From Angiostrongylus vasorum (Eukaryota; Nematoda; Chromadorea; Rhabditida; Metastrongylidae), in the NCBI GenBank assembly GCA_018806985.1, contig JADANN010000162.1:1199501-1263500 (forward strand): a stretch of DNA of 64,000 bases, read 5' to 3'. Positions 26,090 to 37,060 of the stretch are shown here, one piece after another (positions within the stretch are counted from its first letter, which is position 1; the number at the start of each line of letters is the position of its first letter). The position numbers and the translations under genes are program-made. A model generated the notes under the pieces. That model ran no database searches and was not told the origin of the DNA. It worked only from the letters and a program-made list of their open reading frames with translations.

Positions 26090-26780
26090 TAGATCATCTG
26101 TGTTTCGCTACTGATGTATACTCCTCTCGATCCCAAAGACGGAATAGGTTACGAAGATCACAGTTTCCTATTCCGGCTAGATATTGTGTGTGCCGGTTAT
26201 ATTTAAGAAAACATCGTTCACGCGTACTGTTAGTAGTGCGCAGTATTCCTGACATTGTTGAAGTATCGGCCACTAACTCTGCTTCAAAACAAAGCGCTGA
26301 GAGGACTGTTTGTCGAAAAGGTTCCCACTTTATGTTGTTTTCCGTGTTCACTGACCACTCAAGGTGCACGTACGAAATAGTCTCTGCAATTAGGTAACCA
26401 TCCAGCCCAAGCAGATCGCCTTTGCACCACAGGCTTTTCTTGAACTGAGTCTTCTTCCGACTTATATGTTGTCCGATCCTTTTTCCCCCGCCTCTTTGAC
26501 CTCATTGGCCATCGTCTCTGCTTTGTTTGAATTTCTCAAAAGATACGATATATTCGACGAAATGAAGATTTGAAAGGAATTATTAATCAAAAGGTATGCC
26601 GTTCTCATCCCAATCAAATGACTTCATTTTTTCATTGCAATGCGACAGTAAGCAGTTTTGGCTATAATGTCCCTTGTCGAACCTTTTACCTATGGCTATG
26701 ATGATGGTTGAGTTCGGACGTATACACCCTTGGGCCGACAAACACCGGTCTTTCGCGAAGAACTCCACTCTGCACTCAAA
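26090..26780 (-). mobile_element. third RTE copy, minus strand, internally deleted
   Basis: Minus-strand frames give CNEKMKSFDWDENGI (26768-26583), matching the segment just before the FADD box. Further on, HLEWSVNTENN, FRQTVLSALCFEAELVADTS and RCFLKYNRHTQYLAGIG (26369-26094) match the C-terminal region of the 28-31 kb copy. The pieces are in correct order but lack the segments between, so this is a deleted relic facing its neighbours. Confidence 0.8.
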
Positions 26781-27169
26781 GTATACAAATACCTTTTCTC
26801 GAACAGGTTAGTCGGTAATTTGACAGGTGGCTGTATTTCAATTCCAGTCGCTATAACGAATTACGTTATGCTACACGATGGGTAGAGCCATTCATAACAG
26901 CTCGTAATTCTAGTTCTTTCATCGTTGGGTGTATTGCCCCAAAATTTTACATAGAACTAGTCCATCGCTTCTTTTGCGGAAGACTTCTTTTTTTATAGAA
27001 GGAAGAAAAATCCACGACTACGACAAAGTTAGGTACTAAAACACCGGAAATTTAGTATTTGCAGAGACCACTTTCCAGCTTTTTGGAAGAACAAGTCTCT
27101 TTATAACAGTCACATTCTACTCCTTCCATATGAAATCAAAGCGGAAAAAAAATGTCGTCTAACTGGCTC

Positions 27170-27920
27170 TCCTTTGCGAACTTCGCCATGCCATCTCGTC
27201 GGTAAGGAACCAATGTCCAGACAAGATATAGCCAAATCATCTGAAAGATGTTTCGGTGGCCCCAACCAACAAACTGGCCTAGCTCCTCACACGTTCCTTG
27301 TCACAATCAAGGTTCCTGTTTAATGCGAGACCATGTTATTGCTATAGGAGGGTGATCTCCACTATAGCGACAACTATTGCCCAATCTGCTTGCTCTCTGT
27401 CGTGTACAAACTCCTCACTCGAGTCACCCTGAACAAAATTGGCAGAACACTGGACAATACAGCCATTTGAGCAAGCAAGTTTCAAAAATCAATCAGCACA
27501 GTAAACCACACTAACACAACCACGAGATTTATCGAAGCCTTTCGAGGGTGCAACAGACCGCTCATTTCTATAGAATTATATAAGACCTTCGCCTCAACTG
27601 AGAAAGAAGCAGTCATGGAAGCTCTGGATAGCTTGGTCGTCGCTGTTACATAATCATTCTTCGGGAGCTATGGTAAAAGCTTCGCGACTGCAATGTCACC
27701 ACTCTATGACAACATTGATATCGATGTAAAGGAGGAGTTTGAGAAGGCGATAAAATATCGTTGAAATTTTTTGGCCGCTACCCTCAAGAATGTCATTCCA
27801 AAACTCTAATGAGATAACTCAGGAATGAAAATCAACGTTCACTAACTACACCGTCTTCATCTTGCTGGCAGTATCATAATTATATCGGATTAATTACCAA
27901 AGTTTGAGGATTTGGCTTCC
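27170..27920 (+). mobile_element. second RTE copy, heavily decayed RT fragment
   Basis: Frame blocks YCPICLLSVVYKLLTRVTLN, then RFIEAFRGCNRPL and TEKEAVMEALDSLVV, align in order with the RT blocks of the copy at 28-31 kb but differ enough to be another subfamily. The stretch matching the FADD box reads LAGS, so both catalytic Asp are gone. It is truncated before the C-terminal part, ends where an SL1-like sequence lies (27887-27908), and the next copy begins about 150 bp later. Confidence 0.75.
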
Positions 27921-28289
27921 ATATCGTCCTTAAGCGGTCGGTTACTTTTTCATTCCTACTTTCGTTTCTGATTTCAGTTTCAACATCTCTCCGAATCAAC
28001 TAGTAGGAAGAAAAGACCGAGCGAAGGATTCGTCGCCGAAAATACACCTCCCTCTGATTCACATCGTGGTGAAGACGTGGATACGCCCTAGCAAGGTTAC
28101 GTCAGGACTCCAAGGAAGACCAAGTTGCACGACCAGCAATAGGCCAGCCTCAGTACCCCGCACACTGGGTGCTCCCATCTACGGCGTCAGGCGGTGAGAC
28201 GACCGCTGAGAGGCCACAAAGTGCCAGGGTTACACAGGATGTCATTGCAACCGGATCTGACGAACACACGTACGACACACCATGAAGAT

Positions 28290-29040
28290 TGTTTCTTTCT
28301 ACGCACGTATAATGCCAGAGCACTCTCCACTGACGCCGGTCTTCACACCCTTCTTGCAGTCGCAGATCGCACTAAATTTCACGTGATCGCATTACAAGAA
28401 ACAAGAATCAAAAAGACCGACACACGCCAACTAAACAACGGGAACCATGTGATCCGCGGAGAAGAGGTCACGTCACGAAATGTCGGCGGCATAGGATTGT
28501 CGTCCACCCGTCCATTGTCCATCTTGTCGACTCATACGAGATTCTTTCCCCTCGCATAGCCGTCCTCCGTCTTCAACTGTCGCATCATAAGAAGATCACT
28601 GTCATCAACTGCTACTCACCGACCGACGCAGCTGATGAGCACGAATTAAATGCGTTCTACTATCAGCTAGAGGAAGTCATCCGCAATGATAAAGCATATC
28701 GCAAATTTGTTGTCGGAGACTTCAACGTCAGAATAGGAAAGGCCAACGACAGCGAATACAAGATCGGAAATTTTGGATTAAGAGAAAGAAATGAGAATGG
28801 GAACCGTCTCGCAGGACTCCTGTCAGCAGCACGTCTCTTCCATGGAATCTCGTTTTTCCAGAAGAAATAAAGCCGCCACTGGACATGGGAGTCTCCCAGC
28901 GGCATGGCTCATGCGGAGATCAACCATATTCTGACAAACAGAAGAGGGTGCCTAATTGACACATGGGTAGTCCCGTCACTCTGTGCTGGTTCCGATCACC
29001 GCCTTCTTCGTGAGAAGATTCGATTCAACCGTGAACTAGA
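28290..29040 (+). pseudogene. RTE endonuclease domain, broken
   Basis: The frame from 28256 reads TYNARALSTDAGLHTLL then [13 protein letters not shown], the N-terminal motif of LINE endonucleases with the catalytic Glu. A one-base loss near 28495 shifts frame to one reading [21 protein letters not shown] and [10 protein letters not shown] (GDFN near 28713-28726). A TAA follows at 28868-28870, then SGMAHAEINHILTNRR and a GSDHRLL segment (SDH near 28991). All signature blocks are present in order, but the gene is split by one frameshift and one stop. Confidence 0.88.
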
Positions 29041-29423
29041 GAATTCACGTCATCCATGAAGAAGAAAAAGTCGAACTGAATATGATGAGAACATTATGAA
29101 CCAAATTCAATGGAAACGTGACTGGTAGATTAAGGAAGACCCAACCGAAGACTATGAGCTCCTCGTCGAATGGCTTAAAATTTGTGCCAAATTTATCTCA
29201 TTTCCTCAAGAAAGAAGATCAGATCGCAACCCCATTATCACTAAGAAGTTGCTCGAAAGGAAACGAAAACTGAAGCTTGATCCTACTGCAACATGTTTGA
29301 CATGGCTGGTAATAAATGCCAGCTGCAGAATAGCTTCGCGGGAAGATCTACAACGGTACAAGCGGAAGAAACTACTGGAAGCAACAGAGAAAAGAAGTAG
29401 TCTGAAAAAAATGCCGTGGGGAC

Positions 29424-30475
29424 TTGTGTGATTATAATGTTCCGCTGTCAGCCCTGATGAACGAAGATGGGATCGTCAAAAGTTCCGGCCATGATATGGA
29501 ATTAATAGCGAAAACGTTCTACACCGACCTTTTCCGTTTCACAATCCTTATGCCGGACGCTAGTATTCCGCTGGAGAAAAACCACCTGGAATTCTTCCGT
29601 CGGAGGCTCGAGTTGCTATAGAAAGCATAAACAGAGGCGCAGCTCCAGGACCAGACAATGTCATCGCCGATTTCCTTGGAACTGGAGGCCACAATTTACA
29701 GGTACTTCTCGCAAATCATATGACAGCCTACCTTCAAAAGGAAAAAACCCCAGACCAGTGGAGGACGTCGCGTACGGTCATCCTACCCAAAAAAGGAGAC
29801 CGAAGGGATCCTCGTAATTATGGTCCCATATGCTTGTTGAGTGTACTCTACAAGCTCTTCACGAAGATTATCCTCTTGCGCATATCAAGGACATTGGATG
29901 AGGCGCAACCAGTCGAGCAAGCAGGATTTCGAAAAGGATTTTTCTGCATGGACCACATCCAAACTGTATCCAGGGTCATCGAAGTTTGTCGGGAATACCA
30001 CTTGCCTCTAGTCCCTAACCTTTGTCGACAATGAAAAAGCATTTGACAGTGTCGAAACGAAAGAAGTCCTATCAGCGCTCGTCGACCAAAGAGTGGTCCC
30101 GTCCTACATAAGAACTCTGTGCGACTGTTATCGGAACTGACCTACGAAAATACAGCTTTTCCATCGACCTCTTACCATACCCATAGGAAAAGGAGTTCGA
30201 CAGAGCGACACAATATCGCCAAAGCAGTTCAGTGCCGCACTGAAGTGGATAATGAAGTCACTCGACTGGGATGAGAAAGGCATACGTATTGTTGGAAAAC
30301 TCCAATCAAACCTTCGTTTTACCGACGACATTGTCATCTTCTCAAGAAGTATTAGCGAAGCAGAGATGATGATCAACGAGCTCAACGAAGCGGAGAAAAA
30401 ACACTGGACTTCGCATAAATCGAAAGAAGACCCAGTTTATGAAAAACCCATGGTGCGAAAGCGGAAAAATTGAAT
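29424..30475 (+). pseudogene. RTE reverse transcriptase domain, broken
   Basis: Blocks in order: the pre-RT segment with ILPKKGDRRDPRNYGPICLL and QAGFRKGF (29720-30015); a frame change near 30015 caused by one extra C; NEKAFDSVETKEVLSALVDQ; IPIGKGVRQSDTISPK; and LRFTDDIVIFS (TDD at 30321-30329). The usual FADD box reads FTDD and the usual QGD reads QSD. Both catalytic Asp of the box survive. Another frame change and a stop near 30474 end this reading frame. Confidence 0.9.
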
Positions 30476-31120
30476 TGGATGGCTCTCTCATTGCAGAGAT
30501 TACCTCATACGTATACCTTGAGCGATCAATGAATATGGAAAACAACATGAAGGAAGAAATAGATAGAAGAAGGAGAGCAGCTTGAGCCTCATTCGAGCTT
30601 CTCAAAGAAGCCACCGACCAACTGAAAGACCCGGAAATCCGCGCTCATTTCCTCGATTCTACGGTCCTCCCAGCACTCCGTTATGCTGCGGAGACATGGG
30701 TTGATACTTCAACTACGCCAAAAATGCTTCGCACTACTCACAGAACGCTTGAGCGATGTCTTCTGAAATATAACCGGCACTCTAAATATCTAGCCGGCAT
30801 GCGAAGCTCTGACTTTCGAAATCTGTCACATTTTCGAGATCCAGGAAGTTATACATCGATAGCGAAACATAGATGGGCCGGTCACATAATGAGAAAAACG
30901 GACGACATATGGACGAAAAGAACAGTAGAGTGAACTCCAAGAGAATGCAATCGTCCCCCCAGCACGACCATCTACACGTTGGGCGAACGTGTTCGTAAAC
31001 AAAGTTAATCAGCTGTACCCGCAGCTGCAGTTGTTTTATAGATCACGGTACGAGACTCCCACGCGCTACCATGCTCGAACAAGACCACCACCATGGACTA
31101 CGATTGCGAGAGAAAGGAAC
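30476..31120 (+). pseudogene. RTE C-terminal region, broken
   Basis: Past the RT, frames read RAHFLDSTVLPALRYAAETW, then LRTTHRTLERCLLKYNRHSK (30724 on) and SIAKHRWAGHIMRKTDD, the conserved end of nematode RTE proteins. A TGA follows TKRTVE at 30931-30933. The role of this segment in the family is not well defined. It is useful here as a match to fragments at 9.4, 26.1, 57.2 and 63.7 kb. Confidence 0.82.
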
Positions 31121-31317
31121 GAATGGCATATGTGCTGGGGTCCGCACAGCTCGTGAAGACGGACCGTCCAAGTATCCAAGTAAGTATCATAATTATTCGT
31201 CCTTAGAAGATTAAATATTAGCCTGCTGATAGGCAAAAAAAAACTTCTACTGCCTAGATTTTCTCTCATCACGACTGGATTATCTAATTGTCAACAAAAC
31301 TAATCCTTTATAATATT

Positions 31318-31500
31318 AACTTTTTATTTGCTGCCTACTACAATTCTTTATGGCAGGGTAGTATGCGAAATACAACCACACTGGTGCTGAGATATTTGCA
31401 AAACTCCGGACTGTAGGTGTCTGCGGTGGGGAAGGAACGCGATACTACCCTTTCCGGGGCTAACACGTTCACCACCAGACCATCCGGGTCCTTCGTTTTC
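31318..31500 (-). repeat. family 3 SINE, partial
   Basis: TTTATTTGCTGCCTACTACA, GGTGCTGAGATATTTGCAAA and GGTGTCTGCGGTGGGGAAGG match the reversed 3' half. It lies just downstream of the long RTE copy. Confidence 0.65.
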
Positions 31501-32239
31501 AAGTAATACTAATTTCCTGATCAATGGAGGGATGAAGGACTTAAGCGAGCTAAAGAGAGGGTCGAGACATGCATTGGTTGACCTTTACATGTAATGAACT
31601 CCATCACTTACACTGCGCTACCCACATGAAGATTCTCAGTGGATGGTGTCTTCTCATACAGGACAGATGTTGGTCTATAGACGTCGTCCAGTACAGTCTG
31701 TTTTTTTGGTGGCGATGCATCCTGTGGTGGTCAGTATTTTATTAGATAGCACAAAGCGAACACGGATCTTACTCATAGAGGGATCTCATTCAGATTAGGC
31801 GCGAGGCAACGCAGCACCGCGGATCCAGGTGGCGGATAAGGGGTTGACTACGAACCGAAATCGGCCTTTGTTTTCCCGTGATGCAGGTGGATCCATGGGA
31901 TGGACTCTCTGTTTCTGCTGTACCGATTTGGCATATACCTTCTGTATTTGCGATAGTGTATTCATACATGCATGCGTGGGTGTGTTTTCACTTATGCGGA
32001 TGAAAGTGTTGATTATTGATGCCTAGGTCAAACGACGATCGGTCTGAAAATTATTGATTAGCTATGTGCCAGCTAGTACAATACCGACTGCTACACGACA
32101 GATTGCTAGCAAAAAAAGCAGATCACATTGAATGGCATCAATAAATCAACATCCGTCCTGTACGAGAAGGTACCGTCGACTGAGATTCTTTATTCGATCG
32201 GTGCAATACTCCAGAAGATTCGAATCAATGCGAGAACGA
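31501..32239. other. intergenic, nothing recognised
   Basis: Contains a GC-richer patch around 31795-31870 without domain or repeat match. Confidence 0.4.
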
Positions 32240-32400
32240 ACAATCACCTGGCGAGGACGACTACCTGTGGACCAGCACAGATTACCACTACCACAGATAC
32301 CTACGACCCGGATTATCGGCTCTGGGAAAGACGAAGACGGCGAATCACCAGCCGAATAAATCACTTCTATCAACCTCGTCTTAGCTTGGTAATCTAAGTC
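32240..32400 (+). repeat. repeat shared with 51536-51690
   Basis: It shares GGCGAGGACGACTACCTGTG, the GAAGACGGCGAATCACCAGC block and CCTCGTCTTAGCTTGGTAAT with the 51.5 kb copy. Short arginine-rich readings on both copies (RRRRITSRI, KRRRRNVSL) may be the end of an unidentified element's coding region. The family is not recognised. Confidence 0.45.
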
Positions 32401-32811
32401 CTTAATCATTTAGACCTTAGTTTTGGCGTGCTGCATATCCGTTAACTCTTTATTGCAAGAAGGAAGTTTTTCTGGATATCGAACTCTAGTGACGCAGTCG
32501 CTTCATCTTCTGGCAGAATCCCTCAAGCTGAATCGTTCTTGAGGGAAGTTATTTGCAGCTCTCAAAACTCCGTACGACCTGCAAGTGTTCCCGAGTAACT
32601 GTGGTGATGTGTTAATGCGTTTAGCATACACATCTTACAACTTTGGAAAAAAATCTTACCCTTATCCGGCAAAATAATACTAAAATTAACTTCCTGGTGA
32701 GATCTGAACGGCGTTTTGTGTAGACTTGTCCAGATTCATCAACTCCAACTACCCAGTTAACAAATACTGTCATTTGATAATCGTCGCATGATCAAAGCTG
32801 CTACTTCCTAC

Positions 32812-33092
32812 AAAAGGATAAACGATAAAGCTCTCGGCGTTGATCAACCTTTGAGGGATGCGCCATGGATCCGACTTCACTAAGCATCGTTTGGAGGTGA
32901 TTGAATGCATATCTGGCCTTTACAATGACTCGCGGTGGCCTACTGATGTATCAAGCAAGTGCTGCTATCCTCTCGTAGAAGTCTGATACTAATTTGCCGG
33001 CCCCGCAGGGATGGAGGGCTTGGTGGGCCATGAGCCCGGGGATCGATTCTACGAGTGTGTTGCAAGGCGTCTCCGACCATTGCGCCACACGC
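32812..33092 (-). repeat. family 1 SINE
   Basis: A full-length copy. The minus-strand head GACGCGTGTGGCGCAATGGT is tRNA-like. Imperfect flanks (CTACTTCCTAC-like left, CTACTTTCTG-like right) may be a decayed target duplication. Confidence 0.7.
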
Positions 33093-33780
33093 GTCTACTT
33101 TCTGTAAACATCTTTTAAAAAAAAGTGCCTCCTATAAGAAAACGTATGATTGAAAAAGACTCCGACTACTCCAAAATTGATGAAAATTAATTCTAGGGAT
33201 CAATGATTTGCAAAAAAAAGAACATCTGCAGATGAAGGAAGATGAACAGGAGCGTTTTTTCTTACAAAAATATTTAATTCAGCTTCTTGCAAAGCCCACT
33301 ATCGAAGTGAGCACGTCTGAAAAGATCTTCTTCATCGTGGAAGAACCCTTTCGAAGAACATTGTTCCGTTTCGTAACTGATCGGATTTCAGTGTACTTTT
33401 ATTCATAGTAATAAAGCCACCATCTAAGGAAAGAACACCTAGCATTTCACGAATTACCAGTATTCGCAAGCTGCAACGTCAGGTTCAGGATTTTCTTGAT
33501 CGGTGAACCAGTCTTCAGTATAAACGGTATCGGAAGCCATTCGCTGCTATTGACATTGACCATTTGAAGACTAGGGGAGTTAACTCGAGGGACTAGAGGA
33601 GACTCAATTAATCCTAAGTTGTTCAACGGTACCAGAAAGCCTTTAGCGAATTTCGAAGTAAAAAAAGAACTCGACAAAGGACTGGCGCATGAAACGAACG
33701 CAAGGAAGATTCGTCAGTTAATAAACTTAATAAACTTACTTAATAATAAATCAATTTAAAAAATTATTAAAAATTATTAA

Positions 33781-34236
33781 TAATCACAATTTTGACTTAT
33801 TATTTACTGCCTACTCTTTTTAGCGGCAGGGTATGCGTTGCGAAATATAACTTTTAATGATGCTGAGATATTTGCAAAACTCCGGACGGCAGGTGTGTGC
33901 GGTGGGGGAACGAACGCGCTATTGTCCTTTCCGGGGAGTAGCGCGCTCACCACCCTGCCGCTAAAAAGAGTAGGCAGTAAATAATAAGTCAAAATTGTGA
34001 TTATAACTGCAACCTCAGCTTAACTGGGTTCGTTGCCGATTTGGGCCGCCCAGATCAATGCCGCTGACGGGTGATTGCTGATGGCAAAAGATCAATAGAA
34101 CTAGCTGAGAGACAGGCGAAACGAAGGACCCGCATGGTATGGTGGTGAGCGCGCTACTCCCGGAAAGGACAATAGCGCGTCCGTTCCCCACCGCAGACAC
34201 CTGCGATCCGGAGTTTTGCAAATATCTCAGCATCAT
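33781..34236. repeat. family 3 fold-back (head-to-head dimer) with 51-bp perfect inverted repeat
   Basis: 33781-33831 is the exact reverse complement of 33953-34003 (TAATCACAATTTTGACTTAT... against ...ATAAGTCAAAATTGTGATTA). In addition ~33855-33955 is the near-perfect reverse complement of ~34146-34236, the family 3 core and tail. The whole is flanked by the direct repeat AAAATTATTAATAATC (33769-33784 and 34237-34252), a likely target duplication. It can form a long hairpin. Confidence 0.85.
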
Positions 34237-34987
34237 TAAAATTATTAATAATCTTAATAAACTTACTTAATAAACTCTGGCATTAATCGGTGAACTATTC
34301 CGTATGTGATCATCTGACATGAGGTTATCAGTACAACGTTTGTTTCACAATGGCTGGTGCTTCGTCGATTTCCGTACCGTAAAAGAAACTCTGACCTATT
34401 GATATTGCGACTTCCCCACGAAAATAAAGCCTTTCTGTCCTCATAGAAAAGAATGCTTCACAAATTTCTTCTGAGCGTTTTGCCACCACATTGCTATGGA
34501 CACCAATGTCACTCAAATAAAACAAGAGGGAACACACATTTCTTGAAAGCTCCTAATCAAAGGTCTCACCTCGTGCTTTTCTTCTTTTTTACTTAAGCTC
34601 GCCTTTTTCCACCCCTGTGGAAAATACAGAAATTCTTTGGCACTGGTGAAACGGGGGATAGTACTTGAAAAAACTAAGAGAACTGACAAGATTTCGACTA
34701 TACCATAACTGGAAGAGAATAGCAGCAAGTCTGTGAAAGACATTTGACACGACATAGAATGAATTAGCTGCGAAGAGCTAGCTATTCTGGCATGGGATCT
34801 TTGTATAAGGCGTGCTTCAACAGTTGAGCGATTTAAATGGAAAAAATTCAACAACAGAAGAGGTGGTCCATTAGGATCACTCAAAGACATCCTCGACTAA
34901 TAAACGATCGACAACCGTTGGCTTAATATTTCAACACCATTTGCAGCTATCTTCTTTGTGAAATGTAGGTTGCAACATAGCGGCACC

Positions 34988-35265
34988 AAAGCGGACGAGT
35001 GTAGCGCAGTGGTGGGAGGCGCCATATAATACATTTGGGATCGATCCCCTTGCCTCTTGCTCACTAAGCCCTCCATCCATACGGGGTTGGCAAATTGGTA
35101 CCAGACTTGTTTCGGAAGATAGCACCACCGGCTCCATTCATCAGTAGGCCACCGTAAGTCATTCTGTAGGCCAAATATGTATTCAGTTGCCTTTACGATG
35201 CATAATGAAATGTTATGCACGGAGGATCCCTCAGGGATTGATCAACGCCGAGAGCTTTTATTTTA
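34988..35265 (+). repeat. family 1 SINE
   Basis: Head CGAGTGTAGCGCAGTGGTGG, B-box-like GGGATCGATCCCC, middle GGCAAATTGGTACCAGACTT and tail CAGGGATTGATCAACGCCGA. The short ORFs seen across it are chance readings of the repeat. Confidence 0.72.
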
Positions 35266-35579
35266 TTTAAGTGGCACCAGAGCTCACAGCCGAGTGCTTG
35301 CAGCCCAAATCAACAAGTTAAACTCGCAACTCGATATGTTTTAAAGATCAAGGAATGGTGCTCGTCGAGATCACCAGTGTCAGAAACAAATCATCTCCGC
35401 GCTGGTGAATGAATAAGATGTAATAATAAGAATTAAGATGATGCCCACGCCAATAATAAACACGCTAAAATACTGGGACCCATTTAACAAAATGTTTTGC
35501 CTGGAGAGGTATGAAATATGACAAATGAAAAAAGTATTTATGATATTATGATGCTTTGCACAGTGTTTCACTACCAAAC

Positions 35580-35830
35580 GCGCTAGGAGCGCAGTGGCTA
35601 AACGTGCCGTTAAAATAACACGTGTAGCATCACTGGTTCAACACCGCACCACATAGGTGTCCCCATTTCTCTGGGATAACTTGTACAACACTTGTTTTGG
35701 AATGACATTCTACGAAACATTAAAGCTGGTTCGCTGCATATAATCAGGTTCTAGAGACAGCTATACACGAATTCCCTGAAAAGCCTACTCGACCAACGCT
35801 CAACGTGATTTATGAATGCGATCAAATACT
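35580..35830 (+). repeat. tRNA-like short element, decayed
   Basis: GGAGCGCAGTGGCTAAACGT is A-box-like and ATCACTGGTTCAACACCGC is B-box-like, at tRNA spacing. The downstream CGACCAACGCTCAACGTGAT hints at the family 2 body. Confidence 0.4.
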
Positions 35831-36127
35831 CATACGGCAGCTGCACCCACACTCAAACTGGCTTGCTTTTTGTGGATAACAGGTTCAAGAAGACGAAAAG
35901 AATGAAGAAATATTGATGAAGTCCGCAGAACATGGATGTCGGGAAAAAAGTAGCATCGGAAAATAACAGCCAAAACAATGTGCGGCATTTTTTGCGTTAT
36001 ATTGCATTTGTTTGAACAGCACGCAGGACTAGTTGACAAGCAACATACTGATTTGATCGGCTTGCAACGCTGTTGTGGTTGTCGCTGTATTCCTAATCTC
36101 CTAAATTATTCTGTGTAATTGGCAGAT

Positions 36128-36495
36128 TAGGGGGCGGATAGCACAGTGATAGTGATGTCCGTCATCACGAGCACGGTGCTAGTCCTATTCAGCGCTGTGC
36201 TAGCAAGCTTTCCCACCCCCTGCGGGGTCGGGAAATTGTTACTAGACTTCTCTGGGAAAAAAAATCACTTTCTGAAATCCAGTTGGGAACGCTCCAGGTC
36301 GGCTATCTCAGGACTCCAGCAAAAATTGCTCGACCAGCATTCTACGACATTCAAGATCAAATGATAATCCTCAAGTAGCAACCAAAGCCACACGTAAAGT
36401 TGGAAGAACTTCGTGGACAATAGATGCGAGGAAACGAATCGAATGTGGGAAGTGCTGGGATCCGCACGGAAAACGTGAAGACAGGTCATAAAAAA
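36128..36495 (+). repeat. family 2 SINE, full length
   Basis: Head GGGGGCGGATAGCACAGTGA with GTCCGTCATCACGAGCACGG; body GGTCGGCTATCTCAGGACTC and CGACCAGCATTCTACGACAT; tail AATAGATGCGAGGAAACGAA, GCTGGGATCCGCACGG and GTGAAGACAGGTCAT, then an A-rich end. It is the best copy for comparing with the RTE 3' end. Confidence 0.75.
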
Positions 36496-36789
36496 AAGTG
36501 GTAGGTTTTTCTTTTCTCCTTATCTTGCAGTTCATCAATCTTTCGACTACATGGAATCAATTTATTGTCCTTCCTAAAATGAGGACTCAAATTTGAGCAA
36601 AATCGAATTCTATGATTGTCATCTTGAACAATATTTCGCTATACAAAAAACCATTTCGTCTGGTATTGTTTAGATTCGAGGTCAACGCAATGCTTGCTTT
36701 CAAGCAATGTTATACTGTTCAAGAAAAAATTGCTTTCTGCTTCAAATACTGTTTTGAATCACGATGTATAATTTTCCATCTGGTGCCCA

Positions 36790-37060
36790 TTATTTTTTTC
36801 ATGGCAAGGTTTTATATAAAGTACAACCACAGTGACTCTGAGAGATAAAACCCAGGCAAAATTCGAACACGTCGTTACCCTTTCCGGGGGCCCACGTGAC
36901 ACCCACCGTACCACCTAGGCCCTCGTTCAACCTTCCAGTTCTTTTTATCCTAATGGTGCCACCAGTAATCACGCGTCAACGTGACTGATCTGCGCAAGCA
37001 CTATTCGGCATTGAACCCAGTTAAGCTGAGGTTTTAGTCGAAATCACAATGTAAACTTCC
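36790..37060 (-). repeat. family 3 SINE, diverged
   Basis: ACCCTTTCCGGGGGCCCACG, CAGTAATCACGCGTCAACGT, AACCCAGTTAAGCTGAGGTT and AAATCACAATGT are in family order. The tail region is shortened. Confidence 0.62.

Larger units (their letters stand above)
28080..31200 (+). mobile_element. degenerate RTE-type LINE, nearly full length
   Basis: A non-LTR retrotransposon with an apurinic-type endonuclease followed by a reverse transcriptase, the two-domain layout of the RTE clade. It begins with an untranslated leader and ends in a tail with CCAAGTATCCAAGTAAG near 31165-31185. Coding sequence is spread over all three frames by small indels and at least two internal stops, so it cannot make an active protein. 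Its 3' tail resembles that of the family 2 short elements. Two other decayed copies lie immediately upstream. Confidence 0.9.

Noticed and set aside
34513..34890. 125-codon minus-strand ORF
   Set aside because: No motif, no splice support and serine-rich by composition; judged chance.
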